A DNA stretch of 46,291 nt, from positions 1-46,291 of the forward strand of contig PBXQ01000077.1 in the NCBI GenBank assembly GCA_002727675.1, written 5' to 3'. The position numbers and the translations under genes were made by a program. The stretch comes from Thermoplasmata archaeon. Lineage in GTDB: Archaea > Thermoplasmatota > Poseidoniia > Poseidoniales > Thalassarchaeaceae. The notes under the pieces were generated by a model. It saw only the letters and a program-made list of their open reading frames with translations, was not told the origin of the DNA and ran no database searches. Positions within the stretch are counted from its first letter, which is position 1. The number at the start of each line of letters is the position of its first letter. This document shows, in pieces, positions 21,488 to 31,368 of this stretch.

Positions 21488-21652
21488 CTATGTTATTTGC
21501 CATGTCCATAATACAAGAGCTAACATTGAACAAATTCCAATCGCTGCTAAGAGCCTAAGATATTCTACCTTTTCCGTGAAATTTCGCACATACCATGCAC
21601 CCGACCCACACAATGCGCATATCAGCAAAAGTAGGTACCAACCCGGAGGCAT
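21488..21652 (-). CDS. 54-aa two-TM microprotein
   Basis: Reverse-strand MPPGWYLLLLICALCGSGAWYVRNFTEKVEYLRLLAAIGICSMLALVLWTWQIT*; two hydrophobic stretches; stop lies 8 bp upstream of the PqqD-like ATG; below the ORF-track cutoff. Confidence 0.65.
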   Translation of the reverse strand: MPPGWYLLLLICALCGSGAWYVRNFTEKVEYLRLLAAIGICSMLALVLWTWQIT

Positions 21653-21782
21653 CAATCATGGGGTGGCAAACTCATTAATGAGTTGTTGGAAAATTTGTAA
21701 TACCATTGATACTCAACTTTCTGAGTTAATATTAATGAAACCATCAAAGAGCAGAACGGATACGTGCACCCAGGGTGTACTA

Positions 21783-23105
21783 ATGGAGAGGATAAAACAA
21801 TTCTTTCGTACATTAGATGAATTCCTAGCTAATTATGCAAAATTATTCGGCGTAGGTATTGTAAAGTCTGCACCAAGAAATATATTATTCCTATCTGTAT
21901 ATGGATTGATTTATCTGTGTGCTATTTTTGCCAACCACACATTAGGTTTCATTGCATTATGGTTTGGTTATATCGGAGTTCTAGCTATCGGCAGAGCTTG
22001 GGCACAAAACGAAGGACTAAGGACTAAAATATCTAAGAAAATTGAAGACTATGACCCAGATGGTTTGCCAGACTTGAGACTAACTGCAGCACTTGCTGCT
22101 TCTCAAATGGTTTTTATTGTACCAATGATTTTAGAACATTCACATTCGATATTTGATTTGTACAATGCACCAGAAAATACTACTTGGAAAACATGGGGGC
22201 TTTTTGGGCTTGATCTTTTATTTCGTTCATTTCTAGATTGGTCCGAGGTATACAATATCCATATTTCTAATGTCAAATTATCAACAAGAGGTGGACGGCA
22301 TTTGGTGATGTTTATTTTACTTTCAATCGACTACATGATTATTCAAACAATCATACGAATCATTGGGATCAACCGTACAATTGTAGAAGGAGTTGCAGTT
22401 GCTAGAAAAGACCCTGAAATGGCTTTTAGATTAGGACGCAGAGCCACCTACAAATTGTCATCAATCGCAAAAAATGAAAGTAATGACAACGAATTGAGAA
22501 TGAAAACCATAGAAGCATTAGGAATGATCGGCGACCCTCGCGCATCACCAACTCTTGTTGAAATATTAGCCAATGAAAAATTGCATACATCAGCCACAGC
22601 CTCACTAGTAATGATTGGCCATTTTGATTCACTGATTAAAGGAATTAAACATGAAAATCCTTTGATTCGCAGAGGATGTGTTGCAGCATTGGGTAGATTA
22701 GATGATTCTATCGCAAACAAAATTCTTTCTGAAGCCATACAAGATAGTGACCCTGGTGTTCGCCAATTTGCCCATCAAGCAATTGGCCGCAATGCTCACC
22801 CAACAGACATACCTTTGCTTCAAAGAGGTTTGAAAGATCCTAATGCTGATGTTAGACATACCGCCCTAAAACAATTTAGCAACTTTTCTAGTGAAGATGC
22901 AATGAAAGTCGTATTATCCGCTGTAGAAGATGATACTCAGAAAATTAGGAGGCTCGCTGTCGAAATTTTGGCACGTTATCCTTACCCGGAAGTGGTACCT
23001 CCATTAGCAAAGGCAATGCAAGATCCCGACTCAGAAGTTGCTGCGGCTGCAAAAAGAACAATTGATCATTTAGAATCATTAGTAAAAGGTGGTGCGATTA
23101 ATTAA
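21783..23105 (+). CDS. Membrane protein with C-terminal HEAT repeats
   Basis: N-terminal TM segments; HEAT-like ALGMIGDPRASPTLVEIL, AALGRLDDSIANKIL, DSDPGVRQFAHQAIGRNAHPTDIPLLQRGLKDPNADVRHTALK. The ORF-track N-terminus (from 21480) overlaps opposite-strand genes and is probably not translated. Confidence 0.75.
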   Translation: MERIKQFFRTLDEFLANYAKLFGVGIVKSAPRNILFLSVYGLIYLCAIFANHTLGFIALWFGYIGVLAIGRAWAQNEGLRTKISKKIEDYDPDGLPDLRLTAALAASQMVFIVPMILEHSHSIFDLYNAPENTTWKTWGLFGLDLLFRSFLDWSEVYNIHISNVKLSTRGGRHLVMFILLSIDYMIIQTIIRIIGINRTIVEGVAVARKDPEMAFRLGRRATYKLSSIAKNESNDNELRMKTIEALGMIGDPRASPTLVEILANEKLHTSATASLVMIGHFDSLIKGIKHENPLIRRGCVAALGRLDDSIANKILSEAIQDSDPGVRQFAHQAIGRNAHPTDIPLLQRGLKDPNADVRHTALKQFSNFSSEDAMKVVLSAVEDDTQKIRRLAVEILARYPYPEVVPPLAKAMQDPDSEVAAAAKRTIDHLESLVKGGAIN

Positions 23106-23640
23106 TCAATTTACTCGTAGTAATTTTCATTGATTCGACCAACTTCTCCATCCTTTCAGCCATCATTCCATCTATAAAATCCCCATTATCATTGAATGCT
23201 TCCTTAATCCGCCCTATAGCCAACTGCTCAGGAATTACGTGACCATGTAACCAACGAGCAGAAATGCGCATATGATTCAAAGTTGTAGTATTTGATTGCC
23301 CTCCTAAAGTACTCATTAACCCCCAGACTTTACCTCCGACTAAATTAAAATTAAGATAATCAAGTTGATTTTTCATCACCCCTGACATTGTACCATGGTA
23401 TTCTGGACTAGATAGAATATATGCATCTGCTGATTTAGCCATTTCTTGGAATTTTAACACATTATCATCATTCCAACAACCATCTGCACCGGCAATTGGT
23501 AAAGGACTAGAAGAATAATCCCAAATATCCATTTGTATACCATCTTCATTAAACAATTTTTTTGCCATTTCTAGTAAATTACCATTTGCTGATTTTATCG
23601 AATATGACCCACAAATCCCCATCACTTTGAAACTTCTCAT
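23098..23640 (-). CDS. NADPH-dependent FMN reductase family flavoprotein
   Basis: MGICGSYSIKSANGNLLEMA; SADAYILSSPEYHGTMSGVMKNQLDYL; GKVWGLMSTLGGQ. Confidence 0.85.
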   Translation of the reverse strand: MRSFKVMGICGSYSIKSANGNLLEMAKKLFNEDGIQMDIWDYSSSPLPIAGADGCWNDDNVLKFQEMAKSADAYILSSPEYHGTMSGVMKNQLDYLNFNLVGGKVWGLMSTLGGQSNTTTLNHMRISARWLHGHVIPEQLAIGRIKEAFNDNGDFIDGMMAERMEKLVESMKITTSKLIN

Positions 23641-23757
23641 AGTCTGACGAATTCATCGTTTCATATTTATTTTGTGTAATATATCCAAAACTAATACCGT
23701 GAGCAAATAGGGAACTAACACAGAGAACACTTATGCGTAGAACTTGATGGTGCAGCA

Positions 23758-26313
23758 TTGGGTGTAGAATTGGCTGAGCACGGACATGGCATTTGCCCTC
23801 ATTGTGACCACCCACTTGAGGGTAGGGAAGCTGTTTGCCCTAAATGCGAAGGTGGTTTGTATGGAGTGCCTCCAAAGAAAGCTAACTTGAAGGATAAAGT
23901 GAAAGATGTAGCAACAAAAATAGAAAAAAGTGCCAAAAGCACTGCATCTAATGTAACTGAAATGAGTGGACAAACTGTACAGAAGGTTTCTCAATCAATT
24001 GGTGATCATGTTATTCCCGCTTGGTCTGCTGTTGCAAAAACTAGCGGAGAAATTGTTGAAAAGGTAATTGAAAAAACTTCTCTATCACCTAATAGTCATC
24101 CAGAAGACCATGATGCTCGTCCGGACATGGCTAGTAATACTCCAAATACTAGCAACGAACCCGACAGACCGATGGATATTGAATCCCTGATGGTCCAAGG
24201 GGAATTACTTGTTTCCGAAGGAAAAGAGCAGCAGGCATTGAAAGTATTCAATACAATCATTGCTGAAGACCCAAGTAATGCCATGGCATGGTTTAATCGA
24301 GGAGTAATTCATGAAATGTCTGGGTCAGAAGATGAGGCTGTCAAGTCATTTAGAGTTTGCATAGATATGGACCCAGACCATGGCCCTGCCGCAGCAAATC
24401 TTGCAGTATTACTTGATAGAATGGGTAATTCATCAGATGCTAGCAAATTTGCTAATATGGCATTGCGCTCCTTCCCTTCACATAGCAAACTAACAGAAAT
24501 TGCAGGTGGCCAAGTACCCTCAACCAATCAATTAGATCCTCAAACAGTAATCCAAACTACAACTGATACCAATCCAATTCAAACACAAAAGAGCGAACCA
24601 GTAACTCAACCAGAAACTCAACCATTACAAACCCCTCAAATTGTTAATGAACCAATTCACCAAGCCGTTGTTGAAGAAGAAATTGCGGACACAGTTGATA
24701 TTGATAGTGTCGTTGAAAATGCCTCAGATTTAATTAAACAACAAAAACCAGAAGATGCACTGGAACTGCTCCGTGATCTATTGCACGCCGAGGCATCAGA
24801 ACATCCCCGAGCTTGGCGTATTGCAGCAGCATCAATGGCACAATTATCTCTCTATGATAGTGCCATAGAGGCTTTTACTTATGCTTTAGATTTAGATAAT
24901 AGTGATGCTGCTTCATGGTATAACTTAGGTGCCCTTTATCGCCGAAGTGGAGAAGAAGAAAGCGCAGTTGCGTGTTATAATGCGGCATTAGGCCTTAAAC
25001 CAGAATACACAAAGGCATCTTCAGCATTAGCAGATATTCATACAAATAATGGAGATTTGACATCAGCAATAGATGCATGGAGATCTCTATTAACACATGA
25101 ACCAAAGCACGAAGGAGGAATTCGTTTTGCTGAAATTCTAGTTTCAATAGGAGAAGGCGAAGGTGAAGTCCTTGAAATGGCAACAGATATTCCAACCACA
25201 CTTCCTGAAGGTCCTACTTTGGCAAAAGAGGCACTACAATATATCCCGGAAAATGATTCACAAGAAGTTGTTACTTTACGTGCTAGAGCATATACTTTAT
25301 CCGGCTCATATCCTGAAGCTGTCAAAGCATGGCGATCATTAGTTGAAAATGATAGAGATAATCATCTTTTGTGGGAAGGTATGATGAAGACATTTATTGC
25401 TGCAGGTGACCAAAATACAGCAGAAAAATGTAGGCAGAAAATTTCAAGTTTAACTGGTGTCGTTTCTGAACCCGTTAATGATACTAAAGATGCACTAGCG
25501 GTCTTTGAAACTAACGAAGAACCTCAGGCTGAAGATATTTCAGAGGAGATATCAGAAGTAGAGAATACTATTGATGAGCCAATAAATGAAACGCAGGAGC
25601 AAACTGAAAGTAATCAATCAGATGACCCATGGGGCGACCCATGGGCTGAACAAGAAGTTCCTGGAGACATTGAGGAAATTGAAACTCCCAATCCAGTTGA
25701 AATTGCAGCTGCTGAAAATATTCTAGACCAAGCACCTATTGTGGAAAAAGCTCCAGAACCAGAACCATCGCCTGAAGTCGACTTGGCTAGTGCAGCATTA
25801 ATCGCTCAAACCCAGCAATCTAATTCTGAAGATTTAACAGGAACTGGCAAGACTGATAGTAATTCAATTGCTAATCAAGATGTGCAGTGGTACAATAAAG
25901 GATTGGCTTTATTGGCAGATGAAAAATATGAAGAAGCAATGTCTTGTTTTGATAGGGCATTGCCAACATTTGTTAATGATGATGAAATGATTGTTAGAAT
26001 CCTCAATGCTAGGGGTAATGCATTCTATTACCTAAAGAAATTCAGTGATTGTATTGAGGCTTATCATAAGGCAATGCAAGTTAACCCAAGTGGAGTTACT
26101 GGTTCTACATTATACAATATGGGCACCGCTTATGCAGAAGTTGAACGTTTTGAAGATGCAATAAAATGTTTTGAACAAGGAATGTCATCTAAGCGAGTAA
26201 ATCCTTTAACTGGAGAACATTCTAAGATGGCTAAAGAACAGATTAGAAGATGCAAAATTTTGTTAAAAGAGCAACAAAAGAAACTAAAGCGATTTGCCAA
26301 GTTACAATCTTAG
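23758..26313 (+). CDS. Zinc-ribbon plus TPR-repeat protein
   Basis: CPHCDHPLEGREAVCPKCEGG N-terminus; multiple TPRs such as AMAWFNRGVIHEMSGSEDEAVKSFRVCIDMDPDHGPA and ASWYNLGALYRRSGEEESAVACYNAALGLKPEY. Confidence 0.8.
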   Translation: MGVELAEHGHGICPHCDHPLEGREAVCPKCEGGLYGVPPKKANLKDKVKDVATKIEKSAKSTASNVTEMSGQTVQKVSQSIGDHVIPAWSAVAKTSGEIVEKVIEKTSLSPNSHPEDHDARPDMASNTPNTSNEPDRPMDIESLMVQGELLVSEGKEQQALKVFNTIIAEDPSNAMAWFNRGVIHEMSGSEDEAVKSFRVCIDMDPDHGPAAANLAVLLDRMGNSSDASKFANMALRSFPSHSKLTEIAGGQVPSTNQLDPQTVIQTTTDTNPIQTQKSEPVTQPETQPLQTPQIVNEPIHQAVVEEEIADTVDIDSVVENASDLIKQQKPEDALELLRDLLHAEASEHPRAWRIAAASMAQLSLYDSAIEAFTYALDLDNSDAASWYNLGALYRRSGEEESAVACYNAALGLKPEYTKASSALADIHTNNGDLTSAIDAWRSLLTHEPKHEGGIRFAEILVSIGEGEGEVLEMATDIPTTLPEGPTLAKEALQYIPENDSQEVVTLRARAYTLSGSYPEAVKAWRSLVENDRDNHLLWEGMMKTFIAAGDQNTAEKCRQKISSLTGVVSEPVNDTKDALAVFETNEEPQAEDISEEISEVENTIDEPINETQEQTESNQSDDPWGDPWAEQEVPGDIEEIETPNPVEIAAAENILDQAPIVEKAPEPEPSPEVDLASAALIAQTQQSNSEDLTGTGKTDSNSIANQDVQWYNKGLALLADEKYEEAMSCFDRALPTFVNDDEMIVRILNARGNAFYYLKKFSDCIEAYHKAMQVNPSGVTGSTLYNMGTAYAEVERFEDAIKCFEQGMSSKRVNPLTGEHSKMAKEQIRRCKILLKEQQKKLKRFAKLQS

Positions 26314-26330
26314 AAAATAAATTCTCGTAC

Positions 26331-28598
26331 TTATTGGGGCTTAACACTGACTTCTATCCACTTCGAAGTCGGCGTGTTACTACCCTTGGCTACTGATTCC
26401 AATGGAACCAAAACATTAGCTTCAGGGAAATATGCTGCTAAATTACCTCTTGGAATTTCATAAGGGACGACCTTCCAATTATCAGATACGATCTTTCTTC
26501 CCATGAAATGGCTTGTAATTTGTACTTCATCTTTTTCATTAATTGCTAAATCGTCCATATCTAATCTATTCATCATTACTATCCTTCTAGAATTATAAAT
26601 ACCCCTATATCTATCATCCATTCCATAAATTGTGGTATTATACTGATCATGACTCCTAATTGTCATTAAGATAAACCTATTTTCCTTTATGGAACGGATT
26701 GGTATTGAATTAGAGTGAAAAATCGCTTTACTTGAAGGCGTATCCCATGTTGGACCGTCCCTTGGACCATTCGGTAAATAGAATCCCCCATTTTGACGTA
26801 CACGATCATTATAATTGGAAAAAATTGGTAACACTGATTCGATTAAATCACGAATTTTGTCATAATCTTTTGACATTTCGTCCCATTTAAATGGATCTGA
26901 ACCAGCAATACCATAGCCAATCCCGGATACGATTCCAACTTCGCTCAATAGCGATGTTGAAGCAGGTTCTAGATTTCCATTAGATGAATGAACTACCCCC
27001 ATTGAATTTTCTACCGTCACAAATCCTGATTGGTCAAATTCTGTCCTACCTAAGCAGGGAAGTATTAGAGCCTGTTTCCCTGTAACTAAGTGACTTCTGT
27101 TTAATTTAGTCGAAATTTGAACAGTTAAGTCAATTTTTCGTATTGAGTTGGCAACCTCTTCTGTGTCAGACATCGCTGACAAAATATTACCCCCAAGAGC
27201 CATAAAAAGCCGAACTTTGTCATTTCTAGATGCTTGTATAAATTCAACAGAATCAAATCCAGAATCCCTAGGCATAGTAATTCCAGTTTCTCTTTCACAT
27301 GCATCCAAAAATGAAGAGGGAGGATTATGATTTATTCCAACTGTCCTATCACCTTGAACATTAGAGTGCCCTCTAACAGGGCACGCACCAGCACCAGGTC
27401 TGCCAAAATGTCCACCCATTAATAGTAAATTTGTTATCTCCTGAATAGTTGCAACTGCATTTTCATGCTGAGTAACCCCCATAGCCCAACAAATTATCAT
27501 ATTATTTGCATTTATTACTGAATTACCAATCTCAATTATGTGCTCCTTTTCTATACCAGATTGTTTGGTAATATCTTCCCATTTAACTGATGAAATGTGT
27601 TCAACCCAATCATCAAATCCTTCCGTATGTTCTTCAACAAATGAATGATTTACACCATCATTATCTAAAACAACTTTTGCAATCCCTTGTAATAGAGCCT
27701 GATCACCACCTATTCTAACTGGAAAATGAGCGTCGGCAATAGGCGTACCTCTGCCCAATAACCTGATGATTTCCTGAGGATGTTTAAAACGGTTTAAACC
27801 AGATTCTAGCAACGGATTAATGCTAATTACAGAACCACCATTACGTTTTGTGTTAGCTAATGCTGACAGCATCCTAGGATGATTTGTACCTGGGTTTTGA
27901 CCAATTACAATTACTAAATCAGCCTTATCAAAACAATCAAGAGTTACTGTACCTTTACCTATTCCAATTGAAGAAGTTAGTCCAACTCCACTTGATTCGT
28001 GACACATATTACTGCAATCAGGTAAATTATTCGTACCAATTTGTCTTGCTAATGTCCCCCAAAGAAATGCAGATTCATTAGACGCCCTTCCTGAAGTATA
28101 GAATACTGCTTCATTAGGATCATTCAAATTCATTACTGATTCAGCAATCATATCAAATGCATCATTCCATGAAATCTCCTCATAAAAATTAGAATCTGAA
28201 CGAAGAACCATTGGGCTGGTTAATCTACCTAATTTATCCAACTCCATGTCTGAAAAATTTGACCATTCCTGAACGCTTTTTGATGACAACAGCGATGGAG
28301 TCAATCGTTTTTTAGTTGCTTCAGTTGCAAATGCCTTCGCACCGTTTTCACAGAATTCAAAACTTGAACGATGGCCATCTGGATCTGGCCAAGCACAACC
28401 AGGGCAATCATAACCATCAAATTTGTTGACAGACCTCATTGTCTTCATAGTTCTAATTAATCCAGCTTCCGAAATACCAATTGAAAATGATTTTCTAACC
28501 CCTGTAATACCCGCAGCGACCTGCTTTGGCTTACCAATTTTTATCTTCCCTTCTTTTTTGGGGGATTGGGCTTTTACATCTCTACGAATATTCAACAC
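26331..28598 (-). CDS. YdeP/FdhF-like molybdopterin oxidoreductase alpha subunit
   Basis: GYDCPGCAWPDPDGHRSSFEFCENGAKAFATEAT; YTSGRASNESAFLWGTLARQIGTNNLPDCSNMCHESSG; GQNPGTNHPRML; CPVRGHSNVQGDRTVGI. Confidence 0.88.
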   Translation of the reverse strand: MLNIRRDVKAQSPKKEGKIKIGKPKQVAAGITGVRKSFSIGISEAGLIRTMKTMRSVNKFDGYDCPGCAWPDPDGHRSSFEFCENGAKAFATEATKKRLTPSLLSSKSVQEWSNFSDMELDKLGRLTSPMVLRSDSNFYEEISWNDAFDMIAESVMNLNDPNEAVFYTSGRASNESAFLWGTLARQIGTNNLPDCSNMCHESSGVGLTSSIGIGKGTVTLDCFDKADLVIVIGQNPGTNHPRMLSALANTKRNGGSVISINPLLESGLNRFKHPQEIIRLLGRGTPIADAHFPVRIGGDQALLQGIAKVVLDNDGVNHSFVEEHTEGFDDWVEHISSVKWEDITKQSGIEKEHIIEIGNSVINANNMIICWAMGVTQHENAVATIQEITNLLLMGGHFGRPGAGACPVRGHSNVQGDRTVGINHNPPSSFLDACERETGITMPRDSGFDSVEFIQASRNDKVRLFMALGGNILSAMSDTEEVANSIRKIDLTVQISTKLNRSHLVTGKQALILPCLGRTEFDQSGFVTVENSMGVVHSSNGNLEPASTSLLSEVGIVSGIGYGIAGSDPFKWDEMSKDYDKIRDLIESVLPIFSNYNDRVRQNGGFYLPNGPRDGPTWDTPSSKAIFHSNSIPIRSIKENRFILMTIRSHDQYNTTIYGMDDRYRGIYNSRRIVMMNRLDMDDLAINEKDEVQITSHFMGRKIVSDNWKVVPYEIPRGNLAAYFPEANVLVPLESVAKGSNTPTSKWIEVSVKPQ

Positions 28599-28670
28599 CT
28601 CAAATATACTGCTTTGACTATGCCTCTAGCAATTGGTATAAAAAACGCTATCCAATATTTGTGCTTAGAT

Positions 28671-29474
28671 TCACAGTATTCTCCATGCACCACAGTAAAC
28701 ATTGAATTTTTCCTCTTTAAGAAAACCAATCAATGTAATCCCTGTACTTCGTGCAGCATCTACTGCCATAGTAGTAGGTGCACCCAAACCCACCACAACA
28801 GGTAATCCACCATATGCTGCCTTTTGAATAAGTTCGTAACCTATTCTACCGGTTAACATTAATACTTGATATTCTGCAGGTAAATCACCAGATTTTAGCC
28901 GAGAACCAATTAATTTATCCAATGCATTATGCCTACCAACGTCCTCCTTTATCGCCATTAAATTCGAGTTTTGATCATAAAGTGCTGCAGCATGTAAACC
29001 TCCTGTATCCTCAAAATTTCGTTGTGCAGGTTTCATAATTCTTGGTAAGTTAATCAATAATTTAGGATCCAACCATTTTTCATCAGAAATATTCAATCTA
29101 TCAGGAATGGCATAATTTTCTAACTCCTCAGTACCACAAATTCCACAACTAGAATTTATTGTAAATTTACGAGAAGGTAAATCAGATATTTTTTTGTTTG
29201 AACTATTTAATTCAACCAAAACCTTGCCTTCAAAGTACTTTATTGAATGGATATCATCCATAGATTTAATTACAGATTCACCCAATAAGAAACCTATGGC
29301 TAAATCACCATCATCACCAGGTGTTCGCATTATTATTCCCAAACTTTGTTCAACACCAGAAATGGACACCGATATTTCGATAGGAGATTCATTGGCAACT
29401 GAATCCTTCCTTGAATGCAATTCACCATTTTCCCAAATATGAATAGGTTTGCTAATGGTTGGCTCTCCCCCCAT
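28671..29474 (-). CDS. fdhD: Formate dehydrogenase accessory sulfurtransferase FdhD
   Basis: NSSCGICGTEELE; GGLHAAALYDQNSNLMAIKEDVGRHNALDKLIG; LTGRIGYELIQKAAYGGLPVVVGLGAPTTMAVDAARSTGITLIGF. Confidence 0.92.
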   Translation of the reverse strand: MGGEPTISKPIHIWENGELHSRKDSVANESPIEISVSISGVEQSLGIIMRTPGDDGDLAIGFLLGESVIKSMDDIHSIKYFEGKVLVELNSSNKKISDLPSRKFTINSSCGICGTEELENYAIPDRLNISDEKWLDPKLLINLPRIMKPAQRNFEDTGGLHAAALYDQNSNLMAIKEDVGRHNALDKLIGSRLKSGDLPAEYQVLMLTGRIGYELIQKAAYGGLPVVVGLGAPTTMAVDAARSTGITLIGFLKEEKFNVYCGAWRIL

Positions 29475-29565
29475 AAAATCATGTCACACTACACTTAACT
29501 TAATCCTTCTTAACAAGAATACAATACATCAATTAATTGAATAATGTGTTCATATCCCGAGGTCT

Positions 29566-30942
29566 ATGGAAGAAGGTGAGGCGACCCTAAGTGAAAGGCT
29601 CACTGATATAGGATTAGATGAGAAAGAAGCACGTGTTCTAATACTACTTTCTACATCTGAACCTCTGAAGGCTAGTGAAGTAGGGCGCACCGTTGGAATA
29701 AGCAGAATGGATTCCTATAACACATTGAAGAGACTTCAAGAAAGAGGTTTGGTATTATCTACCTTAGATAAGCCGATGAGGTTTACTGGTTTATCTATTC
29801 AAGAAATATTCCAGCAATTAATTAATCATGAAGAACAAGAGTTACGACGAATTAAATTTCACTTAGATGAATTGAAGAAAGGAAAAATAGGACGTTTCAA
29901 TTCCACGAATGTAGCATCTAAAGAACCCCTTTTTACTGTAGTCAAAGAACGTAGTTATATTCAAGCTGCAATGGAGAGGGTAATTTCAGACTCAGAAGTT
30001 GATGCATGGATATTGCTAGGAAAATTTGGCATCCTTCATTTAGTAAAATCAGGCGCTCTAAACGCGTTAAATGAGGCTGCCAATAGAGGAGTTAAAATCC
30101 GCGTACTCGCCACACTTGAAAATAATACATTGAAATTTTATGACAAATTAGATCAACGAATTGAAATAAGACATTCAGATTCTGTATCAATGAATGGATG
30201 TATAATAGATGGCGAGGTTGCGGTACAAAATGTATCTATGGAAAATAACCCTGTAGGCCGAGGTAAAGATGATGCCGCATTAGTAATTGAGGCACCTACC
30301 TTCCTAACTACACAAACTGAGTTAATTGATGAGACTTGGAAAAATGCCACTCCCCTAACAACTGCAAAATCTTTAATCGCAAAAGGTGAAAATACTAAAC
30401 CACTTAGTATAAATTTAGGTACCGGTTCATTTTATCGTCGTTTTAAGGAAATAATTGCAAATAATATTTCTGATCAACATCCAGAAAATCAACAATGGAC
30501 GAATGCCATACTGAGAAATAATCAAGGCACGGTTGGAGACCAACCACATTTACCTCAATTCGAGATGTTAGGATTAGATATTTCAGATATCATGAGAATA
30601 ATAGGTAAAAGAATTGGAGAAGAAATAACAAATGAACTAGAACAAATAACTGATAATGATTCAGAATTTTGGCAGGCTTTAACTCAGGAATGGAGTGAAA
30701 TGGGGATGGGGCGCATGGAAGTAATTGGAGAACCTCTAATTTCTATCAAAGTACACGATGCTGGAGCATGTGGGAAAGCACCACAATTTGGCAGCCCATT
30801 CTGTCATTTAGATGAAGGTATTTTAGAGGGAATTATAGAGACTAGGCTGGGAATTTCAACTATTGCTGTTGAAAGAAAGTGTACAGGAGAAGGTGTGAAG
30901 AATTGCTATTTCCAGATATTATTCGATGAAATCAATACATGA
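29566..30942 (+). CDS. TrmB-family transcriptional regulator with C-terminal V4R-like domain
   Basis: N-term LTDIGLDEKEARVLILLSTSEPLKASEVGRTVGISRMDSYNTLKRLQERGLV; C-term CGKAPQFGSPFCHLDEGILEGIIETRLGISTIAVERKCTGEGVKNCYFQI. Confidence 0.8.
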   Translation: MEEGEATLSERLTDIGLDEKEARVLILLSTSEPLKASEVGRTVGISRMDSYNTLKRLQERGLVLSTLDKPMRFTGLSIQEIFQQLINHEEQELRRIKFHLDELKKGKIGRFNSTNVASKEPLFTVVKERSYIQAAMERVISDSEVDAWILLGKFGILHLVKSGALNALNEAANRGVKIRVLATLENNTLKFYDKLDQRIEIRHSDSVSMNGCIIDGEVAVQNVSMENNPVGRGKDDAALVIEAPTFLTTQTELIDETWKNATPLTTAKSLIAKGENTKPLSINLGTGSFYRRFKEIIANNISDQHPENQQWTNAILRNNQGTVGDQPHLPQFEMLGLDISDIMRIIGKRIGEEITNELEQITDNDSEFWQALTQEWSEMGMGRMEVIGEPLISIKVHDAGACGKAPQFGSPFCHLDEGILEGIIETRLGISTIAVERKCTGEGVKNCYFQILFDEINT

Positions 30943-30972
30943 ATTAATCAACTATCACCGATAGCGATTAAC

Positions 30973-31368
30973 ATGGACTGTCCTTCTGATGCCGGCGCCA
31001 TTTCAGATTTAATCGGCAATGACGATGATTATGACATTGTACCAATTAATGTCACACTTACTGAAATTGCTTCTAAATCATTACGTGAATTATTCAATTA
31101 TGAGCCAGGAGATGTTGTATTAAAAATCGCAGTTCACCGTGGTGGATGCTCAGGTAACTTATATGATATGCAAATTATCGATAGACCTGATCCCGAGGGA
31201 CATCAATTCGATGATGTAAATGGTATTGATATATGCGTATCTGATTACGATAGCAGTTTATTATCTGGAATAGTCATTGATTTCCAAGATAGTTTAATGG
31301 GCGGTGGATTCAAAATTAATAACCCAAATGCTGACAAAGCTTGTAGTTGCGGGAAAAGTTTTGGATGA
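30973..31368 (+). CDS. HesB/IscA-family iron-sulfur cluster assembly protein
   Basis: VHRGGCSGNLYDMQIID...IVIDFQDSLMGGGFKINNPNADKACSCGKSF. Confidence 0.88.
   Translation: MDCPSDAGAISDLIGNDDDYDIVPINVTLTEIASKSLRELFNYEPGDVVLKIAVHRGGCSGNLYDMQIIDRPDPEGHQFDDVNGIDICVSDYDSSLLSGIVIDFQDSLMGGGFKINNPNADKACSCGKSFG

Noticed and set aside
21480-21782. N-terminal 101 aa of the ORF-track call 21480..23105
   Set aside because: Overlaps the minus-strand microprotein and lacks protein-like character; translation more likely starts at ATG 21783.
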